Translations under genes and position numbers: made by a program
From: Streptomyces caniscabiei
Lineage (GTDB): Bacteria; Actinomycetota; Actinomycetes; Streptomycetales; Streptomycetaceae
Direction: 5' to 3'
DNA: 64,000 nt
Assembly: GCF_014930365.1 (NCBI RefSeq)
Contig: NZ_JABXWI010000029.1
Span: forward strand, 32,247 to 96,246
Shown here: positions 1 through 7,680 of the stretch, in pieces
Layout: the number at the start of each line of letters is the position of its first letter
How positions within the stretch are numbered: the stretch's first letter is position 1
The notes under the pieces: model-generated
What the model saw: the letters and a program-made list of their open reading frames with translations, nothing else
Told to the model about the DNA's origin: nothing
The model's database searches: none

Positions 1-54
1 CTCCTGAGAAGGGGGCCAAGCCCCCGCCGTCATGTGACGAAGGAGAGCCACCGC

Positions 55-300
55 ATGGCCACAGCCCAACTCGCCGAAACCATCGACCCCACCCTCGTAC
101 TGCTGACCGTCGAAGAGGCCGCCCGCCGCCTCCAGATCGGCCGGACCACATGCTTCGCGCTCGTGCGATCCGGAGAGCTGGAGTCCATCACCGTCGGCCA
201 CCTCCGCCGGGTCCCCGCCGATGCCGTTCCGGAGTTCGTCACCCGCCGCCGGAAGCGGCAGCACCACACCGCCACCATCACCGCCGTCCAGGCCGCCTGA
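55..300 (+). CDS. xis: Excisionase (Xis), MerR-like HTH DNA-binding protein
   Basis: A small helix-turn-helix protein of 81 residues. The core EEAARRLQIGRTTCFALVRS (about residues 22-41) is the excisionase/HTH_17 signature: it binds attachment-site DNA and tilts integrase toward excision. The ATG at 55 is chosen because AAGGAG lies 8-9 bases upstream; an in-frame GTG at 34 would overlap that ribosome site. The integrase starts 9 bases after the stop, so the two are almost certainly co-translated. The protein is strongly similar to the Xis at 60279-60497. The C-terminal tail is basic and Thr/His-rich and is not conserved between the two copies. Confidence 0.85.
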   Translation: MATAQLAETIDPTLVLLTVEEAARRLQIGRTTCFALVRSGELESITVGHLRRVPADAVPEFVTRRRKRQHHTATITAVQAA

Positions 301-309
301 GGAGTACGC

Positions 310-1587
310 ATGGCAGAAGAGAAGAAGCGCACCCGGCAGCCCAACGGCCGATCCTCCATCTACCTGGGCACCGACGGGAAATGGCACGGACGAGTGACCG
401 TCGGCATCCGCGACGACGGTCGCCCCGACCGGCGCCACGTCGAACGCAAGACCCGCGCCGAAGTGACGGCGGCCGTCCGCGAATTGGAGAAGAAGCGCGA
501 GGCCAAGACTCTGGCCAAGCCGGGGAAGGCGTGGACTGTCACGACGTGGCTGACCCACTGGGTCGAGACGATCGCTCCCCTCGCGGTGAACGAGAACACC
601 ATGGTCGGCTACGGCGTGGCCGTCCGGAAGCACCTGATCCCCGCGCTCGGGTCTCACCGGCTGGACAAGCTGAGGCCGGAACACATCGAGCGTTTCTACG
701 GGAACATGATGATCGACGGCCGTAAGGCCGGAACGATCCACCAGATTCACCGCACCTTCCGCACCGCGCTGAACGAAGCGGTACGCCGTGGCCACCTGGG
801 GCGGAACCCCGTCCAACTCGCCAAGGCCCCCCGCGTCCGGGAAGAGGAAGTCGAGCCCTACACCGTTGAAGAGGTTCAGCGGCTCTTGCGGGCCGCCGAC
901 GACCGCCGGAACTCCGCACGCTGGGCCGTGGCGCTCGCGCTCGGTCTGCGGCAGGGGGAGGCACTGGGCCTCAAGTGGTCTGACGTAGACCTGGAGCGGG
1001 GCGTCATGATGGTCCGGCGTAGTCGCCGCCGGCCGCGCTACGCCCACGGGTGCGGGGACACCTGCGGCCGGAAGGCCGGCTACTGCCCGCAGCGTCAGCG
1101 GACGAACCCCGAGACGGCCGACACGAAGTCCCGTGCGGGACGGCGCGCCGTCGGTCTGCCCGCACAGCTCGTTGATCTACTCCGGGTGCATCAGGCCAAG
1201 CAGACCGCCGAACGCGCGGCGGCCGGAGAGGACTGGACGGATGAGGGGTGGCTGTTCGCGACACCGACCGGCCGGGGCACTTCACCCCGAACGGATTACG
1301 ACGACTGGAAGGAACTTCTCAGCCACGCGAAGGTACGAGACGGCCGACTACATGATGCCCGGCACACCGCCGCCATGGTTCTGTTGATCCTGGGAGTGTC
1401 CGAGCGCGCCGTCATGGGGCTCATGGGGTGGTCGACCACGGCCATGGCCGCGCGGTATCAGCACATGGTGGACTCTGTCCGGAACGACGTCGCCCGGCAG
1501 GTCGACGGACTCATCTGGAAGCCGACCGGAGATGCGCCGGACGACGATGACGATGGGCTGACCGGGGCCCTCGCGCCGGTCCACTGA
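310..1587 (+). CDS. int: Site-specific tyrosine integrase
   Basis: A tyrosine recombinase of 425 residues that would integrate and excise the element at the adjacent tRNA-Ser(CGA). It has an AP2-like arm-binding N-terminus, a SAM-like core-binding domain (about 75-175) and a catalytic domain. Visible catalytic elements are the first Arg in ALGLRQGEALGLKWSDVD, the LHDARHTAAM His-Arg block, the Trp/His position in GLMGWST, and the nucleophile Tyr in AARYQHMV. Between the first Arg and the HxxR block is a Cys-rich insert, HGCGDTCGRKAGYCP. RBS: GAGGAG just before the ATG. It ends at a hairpin 4 bases after the stop. The tail after the Tyr is acidic (DDDDDG). Confidence 0.92.
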   Translation: MAEEKKRTRQPNGRSSIYLGTDGKWHGRVTVGIRDDGRPDRRHVERKTRAEVTAAVRELEKKREAKTLAKPGKAWTVTTWLTHWVETIAPLAVNENTMVGYGVAVRKHLIPALGSHRLDKLRPEHIERFYGNMMIDGRKAGTIHQIHRTFRTALNEAVRRGHLGRNPVQLAKAPRVREEEVEPYTVEEVQRLLRAADDRRNSARWAVALALGLRQGEALGLKWSDVDLERGVMMVRRSRRRPRYAHGCGDTCGRKAGYCPQRQRTNPETADTKSRAGRRAVGLPAQLVDLLRVHQAKQTAERAAAGEDWTDEGWLFATPTGRGTSPRTDYDDWKELLSHAKVRDGRLHDARHTAAMVLLILGVSERAVMGLMGWSTTAMAARYQHMVDSVRNDVARQVDGLIWKPTGDAPDDDDDGLTGALAPVH

Positions 1588-1590
1588 AAC

Positions 1591-1634
1591 GCTGGGGCCG
1601 CCCGACGGGAATTCCAGCGGTGGGCGGCCCCGGC
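1591..1634 (+). terminator. Hairpin after the integrase
   Basis: An inverted repeat with arms at 1594-1603 and 1622-1631 (10 perfect G+C pairs, extendable by about 3) begins just after the integrase stop. No T tract follows, which is common for Streptomyces terminators. It could serve both the integrase and the convergent small membrane gene. Confidence 0.65.
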
Positions 1635-1651
1635 TTCAGTCCGGCGGAGTG

Positions 1652-1870
1652 TCACTCCCGCAGGTAGCCCAAAATGATCATTCCGAGCGTGAAGGCGATG
1701 ACAAACGCCCCGCCCCCAGCACCGGAGGCTTCGTAGAACGTGAGGTCGCCCACACGGCTGGCGTAAATGCCCACCATAAGGGCAGCAAGCATGGAAATGA
1801 GGGCGATGAGCGTGACCAGGGTCGCCTTCGAAAGGCGAGCCTCGCCGGGGTGTTGCTGTGTACCGTCCAC
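1652..1870 (-). CDS. Small two-TM membrane protein, possibly N-terminally disrupted
   Basis: A 72-residue protein with two predicted membrane helices (about residues 17-35 and 52-70) and a short glycine-rich loop. No family is recognised. It lies between integrase and tRNA on the opposite strand, so it is cargo of the left element. The GTG at 1870 has only a weak ribosome site. A perfect AGGAGG (1970-1975 on the complement) sits 6 bases before an in-frame GTG at 1963, but that frame meets TGA after three codons and then stays open into this gene. The gene may have carried a longer N-terminus lost to a nonsense mutation, or the upstream start may drive a leader peptide. Confidence 0.5.
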   Translation of the reverse strand: MDGTQQHPGEARLSKATLVTLIALISMLAALMVGIYASRVGDLTFYEASGAGGGAFVIAFTLGMIILGYLRE

Positions 1871-2250
1871 CTGTGGGTCCTGTTCTGTGAAGGGAACGCG
1901 CGACCTGATCGATGGCTCGCCGGAACGGCCGTAGGAAGTTGTCCGGCGGGCTCATCGGGTCACCGAAATCCTCCTGGGTTCGAGCCCGACTCACATAACA
2001 GAACCGGGGGTTTGTGGGGGATCACACTCCATAGACAGACGGGCAACATCTCTACTAAACGGGACTTATCACCCCCGAAGTCTTCATCGATCAGCCCATA
2101 GGCAAGTGCGGACTTCTCTCCTGGGGACGCGCCCGCACTCCTGCATCGAGGAGCGGCGGCGCGTGGAGGCCGCGCTTTAGGGGCCGGTCCTTCCCCAGTG
2201 CGGCTCGGGAAGTAAGGCGCGAGGGCTTCAGAACGCGAACGAGCGGCCAA

Positions 2251-2271
2251 CTGAGACGGAAACTGAGACGG
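2251..2271. repeat. 12-bp-period direct repeat beside tRNA-Ser(CGA)
   Basis: Two copies of TGAGACG spaced 12 bp apart (TGAGACGGAAACTGAGACG). Related pairs occur at 32918, 33151, 36973 and 47825, each next to a tRNA-Ser fragment. Inferred role: arm-type binding site for integrase or excisionase. Confidence 0.55.
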
Positions 2272-2279
2272 AAGATCAC

Positions 2280-2312
2280 GAAAGGGCGGCCCCATCGGGA
2301 CCGCCCTTTCGT
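2280..2312. terminator. Hairpin before tRNA-Ser(CGA) 3' end
   Basis: Arms GAAAGGGCGG (2280-2289) and CCGCCCTTTC (2301-2310) form a 10-bp perfect stem. It can end transcription coming from the tRNA on the minus strand or from the element on the plus strand. Hairpins occupy the same relative position beside the other att copies. Confidence 0.75.
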
Positions 2313-2319
2313 CTACCAG

Positions 2320-2404
2320 CGGTAGCGGAGGGATTTGAACCCTCGGTGACTTGCGCCACACTCGCTTTCGAGGCGAGCTCCTTCGGCCGCTCGGACACGC
2401 TACC
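2320..2404 (-). tRNA. tRNA-Ser (anticodon CGA)
   Basis: Read on the complement, it starts GGTAGCG and pairs with CGCTACC plus discriminator G. The anticodon stem CTCGC/GCGAG encloses loop CTCGAAA with anticodon CGA. There is a long class II variable arm, and the T arm contains GGTTCAAATC. Length is 85 nt with no encoded CCA. The 3' half is the likely attachment site of the element to its left. A diverged copy of the same 3' half is found at about 47671-47720. Confidence 0.95.
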
Positions 2405-2482
2405 GAGGGAGACCTTACAGCAAGGTGCGGCGTGGTTTGAAATCGGAATCGGGCGGGACCGGAGGCCGGTGCGGAGGGGGTG

Positions 2483-2968
2483 TCAGCGGGTGCGGAAGAA
2501 GTCGGTGAGAAGTCGGGCGCAGTCGTCGGCGAGGACACCCTCGACGACCTCGGGGCGGTGGTTGAGCCGACGGTCGCGTACGACGTCCCAGAGCGAGCCG
2601 GCGGCTCCGGCCTTCTCGTCGCGCGCGCCGTAGACGACGCGGTCGACCCGGGACTGCACGAGGGCGCCCGCGCACATCGTGCACGGTTCGAGGGTCACGA
2701 CCAGGGTGCAGCCGGTCAGCCGCCACTCGCCCGCCCGTCTCCCGCCACCACCCTTGCCGGAGGCGCTTCGCGCCGCTGAATCCCTCAAAGCCGCGGCGGC
2801 GCGGCGGACGGCGAGCACCTCCGCGTGCGCGGTGGGATCGCCGGTCGCCTCGCGTTCGTTGTGACCGGTGGCCAGTACGGTCGTGCCGTCCGGGGACAGG
2901 ACGACCGCACCGACCGGGACGTCACCACCCTCGGCGGCCCGCCCGGCCTCGACCAGGGCGAGCCGCAT
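2483..2968 (-). CDS. tadA: tRNA-specific adenosine deaminase TadA
   Basis: Deaminates the wobble adenosine of tRNA-Arg(ACG) to inosine. It carries the zinc-dependent deaminase signatures: THAEVLAVR (His ligand and catalytic Glu) at about residues 45-55, and LEPCTMCAGAL (two Cys ligands) near residue 95. The C-terminal GSLWDVVRDRRLNHRPEVVEGV block is usual for TadA; only a short central Lys/Gly-rich loop is atypical. ATG at 2968 is the first standard start. The frame stays open upstream and encodes DPVRDRWRAA just before this ATG, which resembles the true N-terminus of actinobacterial TadA, so the start may be further 5'. A CTG at 3124 touches the stop of the upstream partner gene. Confidence 0.93.
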   Translation of the reverse strand: MRLALVEAGRAAEGGDVPVGAVVLSPDGTTVLATGHNEREATGDPTAHAEVLAVRRAAAALRDSAARSASGKGGGGRRAGEWRLTGCTLVVTLEPCTMCAGALVQSRVDRVVYGARDEKAGAAGSLWDVVRDRRLNHRPEVVEGVLADDCARLLTDFFRTR

Positions 2969-3120
2969 CGCGGCCCGCCAGCGGTCACGTACGGGATCGG
3001 CGCCACCCGAGGCGTCGCCGCCGGTCGCGCGGGTGGCACCCGTTGCGCCGGTCGGCCCCGACGGAGCCGTTGGACCTGTTGGACCTGCCGGCCGAGACTG
3101 CCCCGACGGACGCGGCGGAG

Positions 3121-3666
3121 TCAGCGGACCGTCTCCAGGACCTCCGACGCTCCGAGGGCCTCGGCGATCGAGTTGAGGGCGTCGTCGGCGTCGAGGGCGC
3201 GCAGCTCCTTCTCGGTCACCCCCAGGTCGTCGAGGATCTCGGTGTCGCCGACCGGGCTGTGCGGGACGGCCTCGGCGCTCGTGTCGTCGTCATCGTCGTC
3301 CGGCTCACCGTCCTCCGTGCCGTCCAGGTCGAGGGAGTCCAGGTCGGCGGTGTCGTCGCCCGGATCCCTTCCGAGCAGTTCGTCGGTGAGCAGGATCTCG
3401 CCGTAGCTGCTGCGGGCAGCGGCGGCGGCGTCCGAGACGTAGATACGAGGGTCGTCCTCACCATCGATGCGGACGACGCCGAACCACGCGTCCTCCTGCT
3501 CGATGAGCACCAGCACCGTGTCGTCGTCGGGCGAGGCTTCACGGGCCAGGTCGGCCAGATCCGACAGGGTTTCCACATCGTCGAGCTCTGTGTCGCTCGC
3601 TTCCCACCCGTCTTCGGTGCGCGCGAGCAGTGCGGCGAAGTACACCGTGACTCTCCCACTGGTCAT
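3121..3666 (-). CDS. tRNA adenosine deaminase-associated protein
   Basis: The acidic protein conserved directly upstream of tadA in actinomycetes, 181 residues from the ATG at 3666. The N-terminal half (TVYFAALLARTEDGW...WFGVVRIDGEDDPRIYVSDA) is a compact alpha/beta fold. The middle is an Asp/Glu linker (GEPDDDDDD), and the C-terminus is a short helical domain (KELRALDADDALNSIAEALG). Its biochemical role is not established; gene pairing suggests it supports TadA. It ends where the in-frame extension of tadA begins, so coupled translation is likely. A longer frame to 3765 is Pro/Gly-rich and was not used. Confidence 0.85.
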   Translation of the reverse strand: MTSGRVTVYFAALLARTEDGWEASDTELDDVETLSDLADLAREASPDDDTVLVLIEQEDAWFGVVRIDGEDDPRIYVSDAAAAARSSYGEILLTDELLGRDPGDDTADLDSLDLDGTEDGEPDDDDDDTSAEAVPHSPVGDTEILDDLGVTEKELRALDADDALNSIAEALGASEVLETVR

Positions 3667-3927
3667 AGGTGTGCCGGTCGGGGGTCCCCCCGGCGGAGGT
3701 TGCGGGTGGGGAGGCTTGCGGTCCGAGCCCCACCCACTCGGAATCGTGGCAGAAACAGAGCGCACAGGGGACGTCTTCGGCTCCCTGTGTCCGGCTCTTT
3801 TGATCGCCGGTGGGTCCGCCGTTCACCTGCGCACCTGTTGCCGCCACCAGCGGATCGTACGCGGAGTTCCTGGCCGCATATGCACGACCACCCCGTGAAC
3901 GCCCCACACATACCCCACGAACCCGAC

Positions 3928-3979
3928 ACATGGGCCCCCACATGGGCCCCCATGGGCTCCCATACGGGCCCCGTATGGG
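3928..3979. repeat. Tandem CATGGGCCC palindromes
   Basis: In the 430-bp gap between the tadA partner gene and the next minus-strand gene are three successive copies around CATGGGCCC, followed by a 17-bp palindrome (CATACGGGCCCCGTATG, 3961-3977). No gene is seen in 3667-4096. The array can fold into nested hairpins; its function is unknown. Confidence 0.6.
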
Positions 3980-4096
3980 TCTCCGTGGGTGGCTCCGGGG
4001 AGGGCGGACAGTGGTGCGCGGGGCGGATCGCGAGGATCACGGGGGATCACGGAGGGGGGCGGGGGCGTGTCCCCGGGCCCCCCGGGCCCCCGAGGC

Positions 4097-4492
4097 TCAC
4101 CAGCGGAACGTGCGCATGCGCATGGCGTGGCGGAGGCGTGCGGCCTTGGCGCGGCGGGGCTGGACGCGGTCGCGCAGCTCCCGTGCCTCCGTCAGCTCCC
4201 GCAGGAACTGCGCCCGCCGCCGCCGTCGCGCCGCCTCGCTCTCCGCTCCGGTCTCGCGCGCCCCCTCGGCCGTTCCCTGGCCCTGGGCCGTTCCCGCGAG
4301 CGTCCCCTTCACCGTTCCCTCGATCGTTCCCGCCACCTGGTCGCCCCTCTGTGTCGCGCGGTCCGTCGGCTGCTCGGTGTCGCGGGGCGCCCCGGTTCGG
4401 CGGCCCGCCTGCCCGGGGGCTCGGGGTGCCCGGGTCGGCCCGCCCCTGGTCCTCGCGGTCCCGTTCGCCGTTCGTACTGGCTTGTCGGTCAT
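4097..4492 (-). CDS. Conserved hypothetical basic protein next to upp
   Basis: A 131-residue protein, divergent from upp. The first two thirds are low-complexity, rich in Thr/Gly/Arg/Gln, including a repeated GTxxGT pattern. The C-terminal 40 residues (RAQFLRELTEARELRDRVQP followed by RRAKAARLRHAMRMRTFRW) are basic, helical and probably the conserved part. No function is known to me. ATG 4492 (MTDKPV) is preferred to the upstream in-frame starts because the extension to 4618 is unlike a coding N-terminus and runs into the upp promoter region. Confidence 0.65.
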   Translation of the reverse strand: MTDKPVRTANGTARTRGGPTRAPRAPGQAGRRTGAPRDTEQPTDRATQRGDQVAGTIEGTVKGTLAGTAQGQGTAEGARETGAESEAARRRRRAQFLRELTEARELRDRVQPRRAKAARLRHAMRMRTFRW

Positions 4493-4677
4493 GTGCCCCC
4501 GCTCGGCCGTCGGCTGCTGATCGGCGGCGTTTCCGGAGTGGGCGAACGTCAGGCATCGGCTCGTTCGGGCGCCGCTCTGTTCATCCCACTTTCCCTCCGA
4601 TGGGGGGTTTGATGCCATCGGGAGGGGCGGACCGTGCGGGGGCGCTCGCGGCTGTCGCCCCGGTTACTGTTGTGGAC

Positions 4678-5313
4678 ATGCGCCTCCATGTCGTCGACCA
4701 CCCCCTGGTCGCTCACAAGCTCACCACGCTGCGCGACCAGCGCACCGACTCCCCGACCTTCCGTCGTCTCGCCGACGAACTGGTCACCCTGCTCGCCTAC
4801 GAGGCCACGCGGGACGTGCGCACGGAGCTCGTCGACATCACGACGCCGGTCGCCTCGACCACCGGCGTCAAGCTCTCCCACCCGCGCCCGCTCGTCGTGC
4901 CGATCCTGCGGGCCGGTCTCGGCATGCTCGACGGCATGGTCCGGCTGCTGCCGACCGCCGAGGTGGGCTTCCTGGGCATGATCCGCAACGAGGAGACGCT
5001 CGAGGCCTCCACGTACGCCACCCGCATGCCGGAGGACCTCTCCGGGCGTCAGGTGTACGTCCTCGACCCCATGCTCGCGACCGGTGGCACCCTCGTCGCC
5101 GCGATCCGTGAGCTGATCGCCCGCGGCGCGGACGACGTGACCGCCGTGGTGCTGCTCGCCGCCCCCGAGGGCGTCGAGATCATGGAGCGCGAGCTGGCGG
5201 GCACCCCGGTGACGGTCGTGACCGCCGCGGTCGACGAGCGCCTGAACGAGCACGGCTACATCGTGCCGGGCCTGGGGGACGCGGGCGACCGGCTGTACGG
5301 CGCCGCCGAGTAG
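4678..5313 (+). CDS. upp: Uracil phosphoribosyltransferase
   Basis: Converts uracil and PRPP to UMP in pyrimidine salvage. At 211 residues it has standard length. Hallmarks are the N-terminal HPLVAHKLTTLRD, the RAGLGMLDGM segment, the PRPP loop VLDPMLATGGTL (about residues 124-135) and the uracil-binding C-terminus YIVPGLGDAGDRLYG. The ATG at 4678 starts the family's usual MRLHVVDHPLV; the much longer open frame upstream is compositional. It is transcribed away from the tadA cluster. Confidence 0.97.
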   Translation: MRLHVVDHPLVAHKLTTLRDQRTDSPTFRRLADELVTLLAYEATRDVRTELVDITTPVASTTGVKLSHPRPLVVPILRAGLGMLDGMVRLLPTAEVGFLGMIRNEETLEASTYATRMPEDLSGRQVYVLDPMLATGGTLVAAIRELIARGADDVTAVVLLAAPEGVEIMERELAGTPVTVVTAAVDERLNEHGYIVPGLGDAGDRLYGAAE

Positions 5314-5391
5314 CCGGGGCGGCGGCTCCCACGGAGGCAGCGGTTCCCTACGGGGTGAGCGGCTGTTACGGGGTCAGCGGCTGTTACGGGG

Positions 5392-6075
5392 TCAGCAGGT
5401 CTTCGTCGTGGTGGGCGTCGGCTTGGGGCTGGTCAGGTCGGCCAGCGCCTTGTCGGCGTCCTTCTGCTTGCTGAGGGCCTTGAAGCCGGTGCCGATGATC
5501 AGGTCCACCTCGGTGGCCTTCTTGCGACCGTCGGTCTTCAGCTGGGCTCCGGCGAGCTGGGTGTTGAGCACCGGCAGCGCCGTGCCCTCGGCGGCCTTCG
5601 CGCCGAGCAGGAGCGCGGCGCCCTTGACCTTCTTGTCGTACTCCTTGGTCGCGTTGCCCACGTTGCCGATGCGGAAGCCGCGCTTCTTCAGCTCGTCGGC
5701 GGTCTCCTTGGCGAGGCCCGCGCGCGGCGTGGCGTTGAGAACGTTGACGGTGATCTTGCCGGGTGCGGGGAAGCCCTTCGCCGACGCACCGGTCATGGCG
5801 CTGTCGGACTTGCCGGCCGAGCCGCTCGCCTTCGGGGACGGGCTCACCCGGGTCCCGCAGTCCGCCTTGGGGCCGGCCGCGGCGGCCTGGTCCCCGTCGC
5901 CGGTGAAGACGTCGATGAGCTGCAGGGTTCCCCAGCCGACGAGGCCGAGGGCGGTCGCGGACGCGGCGACGGCGAGGACGAGCCTGCGACGCCTCTTGGG
6001 CCGGCGCAGCCTCGGGTACTTGTCCCCCGTGATCCGGTACTGGCCGCCCATGCCAGGAGGAGTCAGCATGCTCAT
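5392..6075 (-). CDS. Membrane-anchored LytR C-terminal domain protein
   Basis: A 227-residue protein with a basic cytoplasmic N-terminus (RRPKRRRRL), one membrane helix (about 32-52) and an extracytoplasmic LytR_C domain (about 105-215; KITVNVLNATPRAGLAKETADELKKRGF). LytR_C domains occur in cell-envelope proteins of actinobacteria, often with LytR-CpsA-Psr enzymes, but this protein lacks the LCP catalytic domain. ATG 6075 gives MSMLTPPGMGG, a typical start; the longer frame upstream is non-coding in composition. Two 18-bp GGCTGTTACGGGGTCAGC copies lie just after the stop (about 5361-5396). Confidence 0.88.
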   Translation of the reverse strand: MSMLTPPGMGGQYRITGDKYPRLRRPKRRRRLVLAVAASATALGLVGWGTLQLIDVFTGDGDQAAAAGPKADCGTRVSPSPKASGSAGKSDSAMTGASAKGFPAPGKITVNVLNATPRAGLAKETADELKKRGFRIGNVGNATKEYDKKVKGAALLLGAKAAEGTALPVLNTQLAGAQLKTDGRKKATEVDLIIGTGFKALSKQKDADKALADLTSPKPTPTTTKTC

Positions 6076-6236
6076 GGGCGCAGCGTAGTGCCGTTGGACG
6101 GCGATGCCTACTAGATGATCATTCACCGCGCTGCAGTCCAACCCGAAAGGGCCAACGCACGCGGCCCGGCGGCCGAGCGGCCGGGGGTGCGCGGGTGGGG
6201 GTCGCCTGCGGTGAGGGGTGTGGGGGGGTGTGGGTT

Positions 6237-6533
6237 CTAGTCCAGTTCGAGGACGCGGGCGTGGAGCACCTGGCGTTGTTGTAGGGCCGCGCGGACCGCG
6301 CGGTGGAGGCCGTCCTCCAGGTACAGATCGCCCTGCCACTTCACCACGTGCGCGAAGAGGTCGCCGTAGAAGGTGGAGTCCTCGGCGAGGAGGGTCTCCA
6401 GGTCCAACTGCCCCTTGGTCGTCACGAGCTGATCGAGGCGGACCGGGCGCGGCGCGACGTCCGCCCACTGCCGGGTGCTTTCCCGGCCGTGGTCGGGGTA
6501 CGGCCGGCCGTTTCCGATGCGCTTGAAGATCAC
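6237..6533 (-). CDS. Conserved hypothetical protein, ParB-like or antitoxin-like fold
   Basis: A 98-residue protein conserved in Streptomyces. It has two recognisable blocks: LDQLVTTKGQLDLETLLAED and WQGDLYLEDGLHRAVRAALQ. The second resembles the ParB/Srx-type motif in which an acidic residue and DGxHR form a nucleotide-binding pocket, and some annotation pipelines call such proteins VapB-like. No partner toxin lies beside it. GTG 6533 is the start. Function is unproven; it belongs to a minus-strand run with the LytR_C gene. Confidence 0.8.
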   Translation of the reverse strand: MIFKRIGNGRPYPDHGRESTRQWADVAPRPVRLDQLVTTKGQLDLETLLAEDSTFYGDLFAHVVKWQGDLYLEDGLHRAVRAALQQRQVLHARVLELD

Positions 6534-6864
6534 ACGGAAAGCCTACCGGTCGAGACGTTCCGGGCGCAGCCATGGCGACGGAGTGCGACCCCGGAAAAGG
6601 CGCCGCGAAGTGGGTCAAAAGGGTCATTCTGGTGGGGGTTCGGTGGGGATCGTGGGTGCTCGTCGGGGTTCTTTCGGGGGCGCGAAGAGGCCGCCGCGAC
6701 TTCTCCGGGGCTTCGCCGGGATGTCGTGCGGCCTTCGGTCGGGCGGTGGGGTGCGGAGGGGGCGGAGCGGGTGAACGCCCTGAAGCTCAGCGGGTCCAGG
6801 GCGCTTCACCGTGAGTGGGTGTCGATCGGGTGTGTCGGTCGGGTGTGTCGACCAGCTGTGGTTA

Positions 6865-7014
6865 TCAGCTGTGGTTCGGGTCCCGTCGCGGACGCTCGTC
6901 GCGGTCCGGGGTGTGGGGGTGTTCGGACGCCCGTTCGGATTCGGGCTTGGGGGTGCTGCGTACGGCCTCTGCCTGGAGGAGCGCGCGAAGGACCGTGTAG
7001 GGGTCTGCGGGCAT
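6865..7014 (-). CDS. 49-residue protein with a strong RBS
   Basis: Starts MPADPYTVLRALLQAEAVRS and ends with a charged, disordered tail (ERASEHPHTPDRDERPRRD). The ATG at 7014 is preceded by GGAGAA at ideal spacing, and codon third positions are GC-rich through the frame. It lies 58 bp downstream of the putative secreted protein gene on the same strand, so the two may form an operon. No family is recognised. The region 6534-6864 after it shows nothing supportable. Confidence 0.55.
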   Translation of the reverse strand: MPADPYTVLRALLQAEAVRSTPKPESERASEHPHTPDRDERPRRDPNHS

Positions 7015-7072
7015 GGGGGTTCTCCTGTCCTGTGCTGATGGTGGTCGATGGGGCGCGTGAGCTGGGGCTCTC

Positions 7073-7459
7073 TCAGCAGCGCAGGACCACGGAGCGCAGG
7101 GCGTGCAGGGCGGACGGGGGCCGGGGCCAGGGTGGGGCGGGGAGGCAGGGGCGGCCGTGCCGGGGCGCCGGTGTGGGGACGGGGGACACGGGCGAGGGGG
7201 AGCGCGGTGGGGCCGACGGGCGAGGGGTGTGCCGGGCCTGGGGGCGGGGGGCGTTCCCGAGGAGGTCGCACTCGGTCGTGGGGAGTTCGCTCGACGCCGT
7301 GGGTGGGAGGGAGGCGGCGGCGTGGGTGGCGGCGTGCGCCGTGGGGACCAGGAGCGCGACGGTCAGCGCGAGCACCCTCAGCCAGGTTCTGCGCCGGGCG
7401 TACCGCCTTGCTCGGACACGGGGGGTGTCCGTGGGGCGGGAGCGGGCGACGGGGTGCAC
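7073..7459 (-). CDS. Putative small secreted protein
   Basis: A frame of 128 residues from GTG 7459. It contains a convincing signal peptide: a basic stretch RARRYARRR, hydrophobic LRVLALTVALLVP, then THAATHAA as a likely cleavage region. The mature part is short, Pro/Ser/Thr-rich, with a Cys (PTTECDLLGN) and a C-terminal Cys. Its composition is poorly distinguishable from random high-GC DNA after the signal, so only the N-terminal half is persuasive. The 49-residue gene follows it on the same strand. Confidence 0.4.
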   Translation of the reverse strand: MHPVARSRPTDTPRVRARRYARRRTWLRVLALTVALLVPTAHAATHAAASLPPTASSELPTTECDLLGNAPRPQARHTPRPSAPPRSPSPVSPVPTPAPRHGRPCLPAPPWPRPPSALHALRSVVLRC

Positions 7460-7540
7460 GGGGGATGTTTTCCCGGGACGCGGGTGCGCGTGTCGGGTGG
7501 TGCGCGAGATCCGCTCAACCGGCGTACGCGATGCGCCCGA

Positions 7541-7640
7541 AGGGAGGCTCCGAGGGGAGGCTCCGAGGGGAAGGCCCCGAGGGGAAGGCCCCCGAGGGGA
7601 AGGCTCCGAAGGGAGGCCCCCGGCCCGGGGTGGGGCCGGG
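7541..7640. repeat. Purine-rich GGCTCCGAGGGGA tandem repeats
   Basis: Six to seven imperfect tandem units of the form (G)GCTCCGAGGGGA or GGCCCCGAGGGGA, 12-15 bp each, fill the gap between the HhH-GPD gene and the putative secreted gene. The strand asymmetry (G/A on plus) is striking. No coding sense is seen here. Confidence 0.6.
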
Positions 7641-7680
7641 GGCCCGGGGGCTTGGGGGCCCTTCTGCGTGGCGCGCGGTG

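Larger units (their letters stand above)
1..2370. mobile_element. Right end of an integrated element at tRNA-Ser(CGA); continues left outside the window
   Basis: An excisionase gene and a tyrosine integrase lie immediately left of tRNA-Ser(CGA), both reading toward the tRNA 3' end. This is the usual arrangement of AICEs and integrated plasmids. The far end and the second att copy are not in the window, so size and type are unknown. The integrase and excisionase are clear homologues of the pair at 60.3-61.9 kb. A paired 12-bp-period repeat and a hairpin sit between the integrase and the tRNA. The exact crossover point in the tRNA 3' half cannot be fixed from this window. Confidence 0.75.

Noticed and set aside
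3043..4677. Long N-terminal extension of the upp frame
   Set aside because: The upp family starts at MRLHVVDHP; upstream residues are compositional and overlap the opposite-strand gene and its promoter.
6624..7271. 215-codon Pro/Arg/Thr frame on the minus strand
   Set aside because: Low-complexity, overlaps the 49-residue gene with a good ribosome site, no domain.
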